A stretch of DNA of 22,364 nt. It comes from CAIQIA01 sp945861105 (lineage in GTDB: Bacteria; Cyanobacteriota; Cyanobacteriia; PCC-6307; Cyanobiaceae). The translations under genes and the position numbers were made by a program. Location: positions 1 through 22,364 of the forward strand of contig CANLCC010000037.1 of NCBI GenBank assembly GCA_947488815.1. The letters run 5' to 3'. The notes under the pieces were generated by a model. That model ran no database searches and was not told the origin of the DNA. It saw only the letters and a program-made list of their open reading frames with translations. Below, in pieces: positions 15,846 through 22,364 of the stretch (position 1 is the stretch's first letter; each line of letters starts with the position of its first letter).

Positions 15846-16612
15846 CCGCCCCACCTCTCCCCGACACCGAGTTCCCGGGCGAGGTCGAGATGACCTTCGT
15901 CGAACACCTCGAGGAACTGCGCTGGCGGTTGCTGCGCAGCCTCGCGGCGGTGGTGCTGGCCGCCGCCGCCGCCCTCGTGGAGGTGCGGCCCCTGGTGCGG
16001 CTGCTGGAACTGCCGGCCCGGGGGATGCGGTTTCTGCAGCTGGCGCCGGGGGAATTTCTGCTCGTCTCCCTCAAGGTGGCCGGCTACGCCGGCCTGGCGC
16101 TGGCCCTGCCCTACGCCCTCTACGAAACCCTGGCCTTCGTGCTGCCGGGTCTGACGCGGCGGGAGCGGCGGCTGGTGGCCCCTGCCGTGGCCGCCTCGGC
16201 CCTGCTGTTCTTTGCCGGCCTGGCCTTCGCCTGGTGGGCCCTGCTGCCGGCAGCCCTGCGTTTTCTGGTGAGCTATGGCGCCGATGTGGTGGAACCCATC
16301 TGGTCGATCGAGCGCTACCTCGACTTCGTGCTGCTGCTGATGGTGGCGACGGGGCTGGCCTTCCAGCTGCCGGTGCTGCTGCTGCTGCTGGGCCTGCTGG
16401 GCCTCGTGACCGCCCCGGCGCTGCTGGCGGCCTGGCGACCGGTGCTGCTGGCGGCCGCCGTGGCCGCCGCCGTGCTCACCCCCTCCACCGATCCGGTGAC
16501 GATGCTGCTGCTCGCCGGTGCGATCGCCCTGCTCTACGCCGTCGGGGTGGGTCTGGTGGCCCTCACAGCAGGAATTCGCTCAGCCGGCCCTGATCCGGCA
16601 GCACAAGGCTGA
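15842..16612 (+). CDS. tatC: Twin-arginine translocase subunit TatC
   Basis: TatC is the receptor of the Tat pathway, which exports folded proteins with an RR signal peptide across thylakoid and plasma membranes. The 256-residue protein has the diagnostic N-terminus MTFVEHLEELRWRLLRSL at about 17-34 and then six hydrophobic segments, including LVSLKVAGYAGLALALPYAL, APAVAASALLFFAGLAFAWW and DFVLLLMVATGLAFQLPVLL. Between them lies the loop ETLAFVLPGLTRRERR. The ATG overlaps the rqcH stop, pointing to translational coupling. Nearby petC encodes a likely Tat substrate. The last 50 bases overlap the DUF3067 gene on the other strand; the affected tail of TatC is hydrophilic and probably dispensable. 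Confidence 0.96.
   Translation: MTAPPLPDTEFPGEVEMTFVEHLEELRWRLLRSLAAVVLAAAAALVEVRPLVRLLELPARGMRFLQLAPGEFLLVSLKVAGYAGLALALPYALYETLAFVLPGLTRRERRLVAPAVAASALLFFAGLAFAWWALLPAALRFLVSYGADVVEPIWSIERYLDFVLLLMVATGLAFQLPVLLLLLGLLGLVTAPALLAAWRPVLLAAAVAAAVLTPSTDPVTMLLLAGAIALLYAVGVGLVALTAGIRSAGPDPAAQG
16519..16526. repeat. HIP1 core octamer GCGATCGC
   Basis: GCGATCGC inside tatC is the core of HIP1, the palindrome that is over-represented in many cyanobacterial genomes. I noticed only this one copy, so it adds little beyond agreement with a cyanobacterial source. Confidence 0.5.
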
Positions 16613-16898
16613 GGGCCTTGCCCAGCCGTGGCCGATCCGGCGTCTCCTGCAGCCAGCGCCGCACCAGACCCGCCACCCCCAGACCGTTGAGCTGATCCAC
16701 CACCTCCTCGAGCTGTTGCCGGTACTCGTCGGCGCTGAGGGGGAACGACTGCTGCTCCAGGTAAGCCCACATCACCTGCAGGTACAGCCTGGAACCGCGC
16801 CGCTGCAGCCGCAGGTCGTACGACGCGTCCCAGCGGCCGCGCAGCAGGGCCAGCACCTCGGCGGTGGCGAGGGGGCGATCCTCGGGGTCGGGGGGCAT
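16563..16898 (-). CDS. DUF3067 family protein
   Basis: I use the ATG at 16898 (MPPDPEDRPLATAEVLALLR), giving 111 residues; an in-frame start at 16928 would add ten residues of unlikely sequence. The core, LRGRWDASYDLRLQRRGSRL then YLQVMWAYLEQQSFPLSADEY, and the later RPRLGKALSLVLPDQ, match what I remember of DUF3067, a family shared by cyanobacteria and plant plastids. Its function is not established. There is no signal peptide or membrane segment. It lies between tatC and petC on the opposite strand, a placement that suggests a link to photosynthetic electron transport only by neighbourhood. Its last 50 bases overlap the tatC 3' end. Confidence 0.82.
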   Translation of the reverse strand: MPPDPEDRPLATAEVLALLRGRWDASYDLRLQRRGSRLYLQVMWAYLEQQSFPLSADEYRQQLEEVVDQLNGLGVAGLVRRWLQETPDRPRLGKALSLVLPDQGRLSEFLL

Positions 16899-16983
16899 CA
16901 CTGGGCAGGACCGGACGGCGGCAAGCATGCCCGGCGGACGGCAGAGTCCAGTCGTCGCAAAGCGTCACGGCGGGGGATAGGTT

Positions 16984-16989
16984 CATAAT
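16984..16989 (+). promoter_or_regulatory. Candidate -10 element for petC
   Basis: CATAAT matches the TATAAT consensus at five of six bases and lies 30 bases before the petC start, in the 121-base gap after the DUF3067 start. No good -35 box is seen 17 bases upstream. It would give a leader of roughly 24 bases. Confidence 0.35.
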
Positions 16990-17019
16990 GGGCGGCACTC
17001 GCGGCGGTGTGCCTCCCCC

Positions 17020-17556
17020 ATGACCCAGCTTTCGGCGAAGGACGTGCCCGGCATGGGCCGCAGGCAGTTCATGAACCTGCTGACGTTCGGCTCGGTGACC
17101 GGCGTGGCGCTGGGGGCCCTCTACCCGGTCGTCAACTACTTCATCCCGCCGAAGGCCGGCGGTGGCGGTGGTGGCACCACGGCCAAGGACGAGCTGGGCA
17201 ACACCGTCACCGCCACCGGCTGGCTGGCGTCCCACAAGGAGGGTGATCGCAGCCTGGTCCAGGGCCTCAAGGGAGATCCCACCTACCTGATCGTCGAGGG
17301 CCCCGAGGCCATCGGCGCCTACGGCATCAACGCCATCTGCACCCACCTGGGCTGCGTGGTGCCCTGGAACAGCGGCGCCAACAAATTCATGTGCCCCTGC
17401 CACGGCAGCCAGTACGACGCCACCGGCAAGGTGGTGCGCGGCCCCGCCCCCCTCTCCCTGGCCCTCGCCCACGTCACCGTCGACAACGACACGGTGTTCG
17501 TGAGCCAGTGGACCGAAACCGACTTCCGCACCGGCGACAAGCCCTGGTGGGCCTGA
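17020..17556 (+). CDS. petC: Cytochrome b6f Rieske iron-sulfur protein, PetC
   Basis: PetC transfers electrons from plastoquinol to cytochrome f. The 178-residue protein starts MTQLSAKDVPGMGRRQFMNL, with a twin-arginine (GRRQFM) ahead of the single membrane helix TFGSVTGVALGALYPVVNYF, so it is probably a Tat-inserted protein. A flexible glycine hinge (KAGGGGGGTTAKD) leads to the soluble domain. The [2Fe-2S] ligands lie in CTHLGC (about 107-112) and CPCHGS (about 125-130), each with its Cys and His, plus the structural disulfide cysteines. Everything needed for function is present. It is followed by petA after 53 bases, forming the petCA operon, and the 20-base leader is pyrimidine-rich. Confidence 0.98.
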   Translation: MTQLSAKDVPGMGRRQFMNLLTFGSVTGVALGALYPVVNYFIPPKAGGGGGGTTAKDELGNTVTATGWLASHKEGDRSLVQGLKGDPTYLIVEGPEAIGAYGINAICTHLGCVVPWNSGANKFMCPCHGSQYDATGKVVRGPAPLSLALAHVTVDNDTVFVSQWTETDFRTGDKPWWA

Positions 17557-17609
17557 GGCCCCCGGTCGTCCTCCCGCCTCCTCCTGTCCTGCAGCCTTTC
17601 CCTGTTCCG

Positions 17610-18542
17610 ATGCGTCGCCCCCTCTCCCTGCTGCTGAGCGGCCTCCTGCTGGCCGCCGTGCTGCTGCTCCAACCCCGGGCCAGCTGGGCCTATCCGTTCT
17701 GGGCCCAGCAGAACTACGCCAGCCCCCGGGAAGCCACCGGCAAGATCGTCTGCGCCAACTGTCACCTGGCCAAGAAGCTGACCCAGGTCGAGGTGCCGCA
17801 GGCCGTGATGCCCGACACCGTCTTCAAGGCCGTTGTGAAGATTCCCTACGACACGGCCGTCCAGCAGGTGCAGGCCGATGGCAGCCGCGCCGGTCTCAAT
17901 GTGGGGGCCGTCGTGATGCTGCCGGACGGCTTCCGCCTGGCCCCCGATGACCGCATCCCTGAGGAGATCAAGGAAGAGACCAAGGGCATCTATTACACCC
18001 AGTACAGCGACGACCAGCCGAACATCCTGCTGGTGGGTCCCATCCCCGGTGATCAGCACCAGGAGATCGTCTTCCCGATCCTTTCCCCTGATCCCGCCAC
18101 CGACAGCTCGATCCATTTCGGCAAGTACCAGTTGCACATCGGCGGCAACCGCGGCCGGGGCCAGGTGTATCCCACCGGTGAGAAGAGCAACAACGGCGTC
18201 TTCACCGCCTCGGTGGGCGGCCAGGTGACCGCCATCGACACCGACGAGAAGGGCGGCTCGACCGTCACCCTGGCCACCGCCGACGGCGGCAGTGTCAGCG
18301 AGGCCATCCCTGCCGGCCCCTCCCTGCTGGTGTCCGTGGGCGACAGCGTTGCTGCCGGAGCCCCCCTGACCGACGACCCCAACGTGGGTGGCTTCGGTCA
18401 GACCGATGCCGAGGTGGTGCTGCAGAACCCGGTGCGCATCGTCGGCCTGCTGGCCTTCTTCGCCGCCGTGGCCATCGCCCAGATCATGCTCGTGCTGAAG
18501 AAGAAGCAGTTCGAGAAGGTCCAGGCCGCCCAGGGGCTCTGA
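17610..18542 (+). CDS. petA: Cytochrome f, PetA
   Basis: Cytochrome f passes electrons from the Rieske protein to plastocyanin or cytochrome c6 in the thylakoid lumen. The 310-residue precursor has a Sec signal (MRRPLSLLLSGLLLAAVLLL ... ASWA) cleaved before YPFWAQQNYASPREATGK. The new N-terminal tyrosine supplies the unusual axial haem ligand. The haem-binding motif CANCH follows about 20 residues later. A C-terminal anchor (GLLAFFAAVAIAQIMLVL) and a short basic stromal tail (KKKQFEKVQAAQGL) complete it. I chose the ATG at 17610 because it gives the signal peptide; the frame is open upstream only as a shadow of petC. The gene overlaps nothing and sits 6 bases before lgt. Confidence 0.98.
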   Translation: MRRPLSLLLSGLLLAAVLLLQPRASWAYPFWAQQNYASPREATGKIVCANCHLAKKLTQVEVPQAVMPDTVFKAVVKIPYDTAVQQVQADGSRAGLNVGAVVMLPDGFRLAPDDRIPEEIKEETKGIYYTQYSDDQPNILLVGPIPGDQHQEIVFPILSPDPATDSSIHFGKYQLHIGGNRGRGQVYPTGEKSNNGVFTASVGGQVTAIDTDEKGGSTVTLATADGGSVSEAIPAGPSLLVSVGDSVAAGAPLTDDPNVGGFGQTDAEVVLQNPVRIVGLLAFFAAVAIAQIMLVLKKKQFEKVQAAQGL

Positions 18543-18548
18543 TCCTTC

Positions 18549-19421
18549 ATGCCCGTGCTGCCCGCCGTCACCGGCTTCGTCTTCCAGTCTCCAGGTCCCA
18601 TGCTCGTCGAGCTGGGGCCTCTGGCCATCCGCTGGTACGGCCTGCTGATTGCCCTGGCCGTGCTGCTGGGGCTGGTCATCTCGAGCCGCCTGGCCCGCCG
18701 GCGGGGCTTCGAGAGCGGGCTGATCTCCGACCTGTTGCCCCTGCTGGTGCTGGCCGCCGTGGTGGGGGCCAGGGCTTATTACGTTCTCTTCGAATGGCGC
18801 CAGTACCGGCTCAACTGGCTGGAGGCGCTGCAGATCTGGCGCGGGGGCATCGCCATCCATGGCGCCCTCATCGGCGGTGTGCTGGCGGTGATCGCCTTCT
18901 GCCGCTGGCGACGGCTGTCCTTCTGGTCCCTCATGGATGTTCTGGTGCCCTCGGTGGCCCTGGGCCAGGCCATCGGCCGCTGGGGCAACTTCTTCAACTC
19001 CGAGGCCTTCGGTCTGCCCACCAACCTGCCGTGGAAGCTCTGGATTCCCGCGGCCAACCGTCCCAGCGGTTACCTGGGCCAGGCCTGGTTCCACCCTACG
19101 TTTCTGTATGAATCCCTCTGGGATTTCGCTCTGTTTCTGATCCTGATCGTGCTGGTGCTGCGGCGCCGGGCCGATGGTGAACCCTGGCTGCCGAATGGCG
19201 CCGCAACCTGTGTCTACGCGCTGGTCTACAGCCTCGGGCGTTTCTGGATCGAGGCCCTGCGGCTCGACCCCCTCTGCCTCTGGGGCACCCTCGAAGGCGG
19301 CACCTGCCTGCGCATGGCCCAGGTGATGAGCCTGCTGCTGGCCCTGGCCGGCGCCGCCGGTCTGGTGTGGCTGCTGGCCCTCAAGCGGCCACTGCCTGAA
19401 CCCGGCCGCCCCCAGACCTGA
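18549..19421 (+). CDS. lgt: Prolipoprotein diacylglyceryl transferase Lgt
   Basis: Lgt attaches diacylglycerol from phosphatidylglycerol to the lipobox cysteine of prolipoproteins in the plasma membrane. The 290-residue protein has the expected motifs: IRWYGLLIAL (conserved Tyr), GGIAIHGALIGG (catalytic-region His), the signature GRWGNFFNSEAFGLPT, FHPTFLYES and GRFWIEALR (conserved Arg and Glu). About seven membrane segments can be seen. A start at 18600 (MLVELGPLAIRWYG) would also give a normal protein; the ATG at 18549 is only 6 bases after the petA stop. It is probably co-transcribed with petCA, and cobM begins 4 bases after its stop. Confidence 0.96.
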   Translation: MPVLPAVTGFVFQSPGPMLVELGPLAIRWYGLLIALAVLLGLVISSRLARRRGFESGLISDLLPLLVLAAVVGARAYYVLFEWRQYRLNWLEALQIWRGGIAIHGALIGGVLAVIAFCRWRRLSFWSLMDVLVPSVALGQAIGRWGNFFNSEAFGLPTNLPWKLWIPAANRPSGYLGQAWFHPTFLYESLWDFALFLILIVLVLRRRADGEPWLPNGAATCVYALVYSLGRFWIEALRLDPLCLWGTLEGGTCLRMAQVMSLLLALAGAAGLVWLLALKRPLPEPGRPQT

Positions 19422-19425
19422 CGTG

Positions 19426-20220
19426 ATGGCCGAACCCCAGCCACGGGTCCAGATCGTCGGGGCCGGTCCAGGATCCCCCGACCTGCTCACCCTCCGGTCC
19501 CTGCGGGCCATCGAGGCCGCCGAACTGCTGATCTGGGCCGATTCGCTGGTGGCCCCCGAGATCGCCGCCCTGGCCCCGGAGGGCTGTGAACGGCTGCGCA
19601 GCGGCAACCTCACCCTCGAACAGGTGGTGGCCGCCATGGTCGACGGTGTGGGGCGTGGCCTGCGGGTGGTGCGGCTGCACGACGGTGATCCCTGCCTCTA
19701 TGGCGCCCTGCAGGAGCAGATCTGCCGTCTGGCCGAAGCCGGCATCGCCGTCGAGGTCATGCCCGGCATCAGCGCTTACCAGGCCACCGCGGCGGCCCTC
19801 GGGGCCGAGCTCACCATCCCTGGCCTGGTGCAGACCATCGTGCTCAGCCGCGCCGGTGGCCGCACGGGCACACCGGAACGCGAATCGCTCGAACGGCTGG
19901 CGGCCCTGCAGGCCAGCCTCTGTCTCTATCTGAGTGCCCGCCACGTGGATGAGGTGCAGGAGGTGCTGCTGCGCCACTATCCGGCCGACACCCCGGTGGC
20001 CGTGGGCTATCGGGTGAGCTGGCCCGATCAACGGCTCGAACTGGTTCCCCTCAGCGACCTGGCCCGCCACAGCCACGACCAGGGTCTGGAGCGCACCACC
20101 CTCTACATCATCAGTCCGGCCCTGGCCGCCTCAGGCCTCAGCCGCTCACGCCTGTACAGCCCCGACCACGACCATCTCTTCAGGCCCCGTGCAACTCGGC
20201 CTGCAGGCGGTCCTCCCTGA
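19426..20220 (+). CDS. cobM: Precorrin-4 C11-methyltransferase CobM
   Basis: CobM adds a methyl group from S-adenosylmethionine to C11 of the corrin ring during cobalamin (in cyanobacteria, pseudocobalamin) synthesis. The 264-residue protein begins MAEPQPRVQIVGAGPGSPDL, the SAM-binding start of the corrin/porphyrin methyltransferase fold. It contains RLHDGDPCLYGALQEQ, then VMPGISAYQATAAALGAELT and the family-typical IVLSRAGGRTGTPE and LYLSARH segments. I chose the ATG at 19426; a GTG lies just before it. It follows lgt by 4 bases. The last 15 or so residues (ATRPAGGPP) extend past the usual end and overlap the mqo-like gene by 41 bases. CbiF of the anaerobic route is the same family. Confidence 0.95.
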   Translation: MAEPQPRVQIVGAGPGSPDLLTLRSLRAIEAAELLIWADSLVAPEIAALAPEGCERLRSGNLTLEQVVAAMVDGVGRGLRVVRLHDGDPCLYGALQEQICRLAEAGIAVEVMPGISAYQATAAALGAELTIPGLVQTIVLSRAGGRTGTPERESLERLAALQASLCLYLSARHVDEVQEVLLRHYPADTPVAVGYRVSWPDQRLELVPLSDLARHSHDQGLERTTLYIISPALAASGLSRSRLYSPDHDHLFRPRATRPAGGPP

Positions 20221-21559
20221 AGCCACACCCCAGCTGGGCGACGATGGCCCGCAGGTCCACCTCCGCATTCCCCAGGCAATCGGTCCCGCCGGGGGAAGGC
20301 GTCACGTTGAACGTGATCGGGCCGTCGGTGGTGATGCGCGCTTCCCCCAGCAACAGGCGCCGCTGCTCGCGATCGATCAGCTGGGGCCTGACCCCGCCGA
20401 AACCATGGGCCACCTCGAGCTGGTCCAGGCGGGCCGCCGGAACAATGCGCCGCAGGTCCTGAAGAAACAGCCAGCGCCGCAGGAACGGCACCTCAAACAG
20501 CACGTTGCGAAGGATGTAATTGCGGATGTCGGCCACCCGAAACAGCTGCCAGAACACGGCCAGCACCGCCCCATCAAGCCGCAGCACCCGCAGGAATTCC
20601 CAGAAGCTGGCGGGCCGGTAGCGCTCCAGCAGGGGCAGCAGCAGCGCCGTGGGGCCGAAGCGCGTCTTGTCCGGCACCAGCACATCGGGATCGCCATGGA
20701 TGGCGGCAAAGGGCAGGCGATCGTTCTGGACGGTGTAGACCTTGCCCCGCAAGACCTGCGGCAAGAAGTAGAAACTCCCCGCCACCGGCAGGCACGAGTA
20801 CTGCAGACCATGGCCCATGGCCTGGGCCAGCAACAGGCTGTGGGCTCCGGCACTCACCACCACATAGCGGGCCTCGATGGTGCCGGCTTCGGTGTCGGCA
20901 TGCACCCGGTCGCCGACGCAGCGAAGGGTCCGCACCCGGCACCCCAGGCGCACGTCAAGGTTGCGCTGGTGCCCCTGGGCCCGGTCCTCCTCCAGGGCGA
21001 GGCGGGCCTGGTCCACGAACGATTCCGCCAGGGCGCCGTAGTTCACCGCCGCCGGACTTTCGGGGATGCCGATGGCGGCAATCGTCTCCGGCCGCGGTCT
21101 GCCGTCGGCTGCGGTCGCCACCGCTGGCTCCCAGGTGGCGATGGCGGCCGCATCCAGCCATTGCATGGCCGGGAAATGGGGAGAAAACGTCTCGAAGCGT
21201 TGACGCAGAAACGCAGATTGTTCAGCGCCGATGCCCAGCACCATCTTCTGGCAGGGAACGATCACCTGCCGCCGCTGGTCTGGCTGAAGCAGCTGGCCGT
21301 AATGAACCAGCATGTCGGCCCGGCGTTTCACCTGCAGGGCCTTCTCGAGGCTGTAATTCGTCTCGATGTCGCCGCAATGAATCGTCTGGCTGTTGTTGCT
21401 GGCGCGCGAATTGATGGCCGCCAGTCCCTCTTCCTTATCCACGAGCACCACCGACTGCAGATCGGTGTAACGCGCCAGACAGAAGAGCAGGGCGGTGCCG
21501 GTCACCCCACCGCCAACGATCAGCACGTCCACCTGAGCAGCGGGTTCAGCCAACGTCAC
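20180..21559 (-). CDS. mqo: Malate:quinone oxidoreductase-like FAD enzyme
   Basis: A Rossmann FAD-binding motif opens the 459-residue protein: VDVLIVGGGVTGTALLFCLA, ending with the acidic residue in VVLVDKEEGLA. NNSQTIHCGDIETNYSLEKA, KTRFGPTALLLPLLER, HGFGGVRPQLIDREQRRL and FNVTPSPGGTDCLGNAEVDL follow the pattern I recall for the Helicobacter-type malate:quinone oxidoreductase, which differs from the E. coli type. It would oxidise malate to oxaloacetate and pass electrons to the quinone pool as a peripheral membrane protein. A related DAO-family oxidation (for example of a 2-hydroxy acid) cannot be ruled out. The start is a GTG at 21559. It is convergent with cobM. Confidence 0.82.
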   Translation of the reverse strand: MTLAEPAAQVDVLIVGGGVTGTALLFCLARYTDLQSVVLVDKEEGLAAINSRASNNSQTIHCGDIETNYSLEKALQVKRRADMLVHYGQLLQPDQRRQVIVPCQKMVLGIGAEQSAFLRQRFETFSPHFPAMQWLDAAAIATWEPAVATAADGRPRPETIAAIGIPESPAAVNYGALAESFVDQARLALEEDRAQGHQRNLDVRLGCRVRTLRCVGDRVHADTEAGTIEARYVVVSAGAHSLLLAQAMGHGLQYSCLPVAGSFYFLPQVLRGKVYTVQNDRLPFAAIHGDPDVLVPDKTRFGPTALLLPLLERYRPASFWEFLRVLRLDGAVLAVFWQLFRVADIRNYILRNVLFEVPFLRRWLFLQDLRRIVPAARLDQLEVAHGFGGVRPQLIDREQRRLLLGEARITTDGPITFNVTPSPGGTDCLGNAEVDLRAIVAQLGCGFREDRLQAELHGA

Positions 21560-21626
21560 CTGGGGAAATCAGCCATCCATCATCGCCCGGCCAGCCCGCC
21601 GACCGGAGCCGCTGCCCGCCACCGTG

Positions 21627-21632
21627 TATACT
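21627..21632 (+). promoter_or_regulatory. Candidate -10 element of the tRNA-Val gene
   Basis: TATACT lies 9 bases before the first base of the tRNA, the right distance for a transcript starting just upstream of it. It differs from TATAAT at one base. No recognisable -35 box stands 17 bases further upstream. Confidence 0.5.
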
Positions 21633-21641
21633 GAGGAAATC

Positions 21642-21713
<72 letters not shown>

Positions 21714-21729
21714 TAAGCAACACTCAACA

Positions 21730-21764
21730 AGTCAGCATCAGGGATGAGTCCCCGACATCTGACT
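21730..21764 (+). terminator. Hairpin after tRNA-Val, possible terminator
   Basis: AGTCAG (21730-21735) pairs with CTGACT (21759-21764), and inside them GGGA-TGAG-TCCC forms a second small stem. The internal loop is imperfect and no T run follows, so it is only a possible 3' end for the tRNA transcript. Confidence 0.35.
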
Positions 21765-21822
21765 GCAGAAGAATCCCCTAACCTGCGCCCAGCCTCCGGT
21801 CGGCCAGCGCCGGCATTTCCCC

Positions 21823-22364
21823 TTGAGCGAACCTTCTGCCGCCGCCTCCGGACTGGGCCAACGCCTGCGCCAGGCCCGGCTTGACCACGGTCTGCCCATC
21901 GAGGATCTGGCCGCCCGGTTGCACATGCGGCCCGATCAGATCGAGGCCCTGGAGCAGGGAGCGACGGATCGCTGGCCCGAACGGGCCTTCGCCATCGCCC
22001 AGGTGCGTCGGCTGGCCACCGCCATGGGCCTTGACGCCGAAGCCCTGGTGGCAGACCTGCGGCTGGTGCTCGACCAGGTGCAGACCCCGAGTGTGGCAGC
22101 GACAGCGGTGATGCGGGCGTCAGCCGACCGCGTGGCACGGTTGCCAGCCCAGCGGCAGCGGCAGCGGGTGTTCCGCTCCAGCACGCCCTCGCGCCGCCCC
22201 GCACGCCCACAGCGCCTGTGGCTGCTGCTCCCCCTGCTGCTGCTGGGTTTCGGTGCCGGCATCGCCGCCGTTGTCGCCAGCCTCCAGGGCCGCCGCCCAC
22301 CCGCCGAAGTCCCCACCGCACAAGTCCCCACCGCCGTGCAACCCAGGACCCCCCGCCCGGCGCC
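21823..22364 (+). CDS. RodZ-like helix-turn-helix membrane protein (3' truncated by window)
   Basis: The frame opens after a TGA at 21760; the only start codon before the first domain is a TTG at 21823, giving MSEPSAAASGLGQRLRQARL. It is still open at the window end, 180 residues later. Residues 11-80 form an Xre/RodZ-type helix-turn-helix (LGQRLRQARLDHGLPIEDLA, then ARLHMRPDQIEALEQGATDR and WPERAFAIAQVRRLATAMGL). A basic, Arg/Gln-rich linker follows, and then one membrane helix, WLLLPLLLLGFGAGIAAVV, at about 133-151. The proline-rich sequence after it would face the periplasm. RodZ links MreB to the membrane in rod-shaped cells, but shorter cyanobacterial relatives may differ, so the function is open. 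Confidence 0.82.
   Translation, partial: MSEPSAAASGLGQRLRQARLDHGLPIEDLAARLHMRPDQIEALEQGATDRWPERAFAIAQVRRLATAMGLDAEALVADLRLVLDQVQTPSVAATAVMRASADRVARLPAQRQRQRVFRSSTPSRRPARPQRLWLLLPLLLLGFGAGIAAVVASLQGRRPPAEVPTAQVPTAVQPRTPRPA

Noticed and set aside
14088..15854. A 588-codon open frame on the minus strand opposite rqcH
   Set aside because: It mirrors the rqcH codons, is rich in Gln/Leu/Ala/Gly repeats and lacks any family motif.
16375..16400. Repeated CTG units in tatC
   Set aside because: They are leucine codons in a membrane helix of a GC-rich genome, not a separate repeat element.
17319..19637. A 772-codon open frame on the minus strand across petC, petA and lgt
   Set aside because: It runs antisense to three strongly supported genes, has low-complexity Gly/Gln/His-rich sequence and no recognisable domain. 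It is an artefact of GC-rich codon use.
20189..21634. A 481-codon plus-strand open frame opposite the Mqo-like gene
   Set aside because: It is antisense to a protein with a clear FAD-binding motif and shows no domain of its own.

Overview
The window comes from a cyanobacterium, most likely a high-GC picocyanobacterium of the Cyanobium/Synechococcus type. It carries photosystem I genes (psaF, psaJ), cytochrome b6f genes (petC, petA), a high-light-inducible protein gene and cobM. Intergenic gaps are very short and third-codon positions are strongly GC-rich. The genus is inferred from gene content and base composition, not from an alignment.

Bases 1-6160 look like an accessory pocket with visibly lower GC than the rest. 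In order it holds the 3' end of a von Willebrand factor A protein gene, a VapBC-type toxin-antitoxin pair with a perfect palindrome in front of it, a LuxR-type response regulator (minus strand), a 63-residue ribbon-helix-helix protein, a large type I sulfatase, a decayed fragment of an MgtA-like magnesium P-type ATPase gene, and a small exported protein of unknown function (minus strand).

Bases 6231-16900 are compact housekeeping sequence in which strands alternate almost gene by gene: a fibrillin/lipocalin-like protein, ychF, a membrane-fusion adaptor, wecB, a pilT-family ATPase, an hli gene, tsaD, psaF-psaJ, gmk, then rqcH-tatC (start and stop overlapping) and a DUF3067 gene. Most convergent pairs overlap at their 3' ends. 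The exception is psaJ/gmk, where an AT-rich spacer ends in a perfect intrinsic terminator. That spacer also contains a plausible promoter, so it may encode a small RNA.

Bases 17020-20220 form a same-strand block petC-petA-lgt-cobM. TatC, encoded just upstream, is the translocon component that would export the Rieske protein PetC, whose N-terminus carries a twin-arginine motif. An Mqo-like flavoprotein gene lies convergent to cobM. A tRNA-Val(CAC) gene and the 5' part of a RodZ-like helix-turn-helix membrane protein close the window.

I did not find a clearly new multi-gene system. The points most worth a second look are the MgtA relic, the possible small RNA after psaJ, the vapBC operator palindrome, the pyrimidine-rich leaders without Shine-Dalgarno sequences on the photosynthesis genes, and the overlapping convergent tails.
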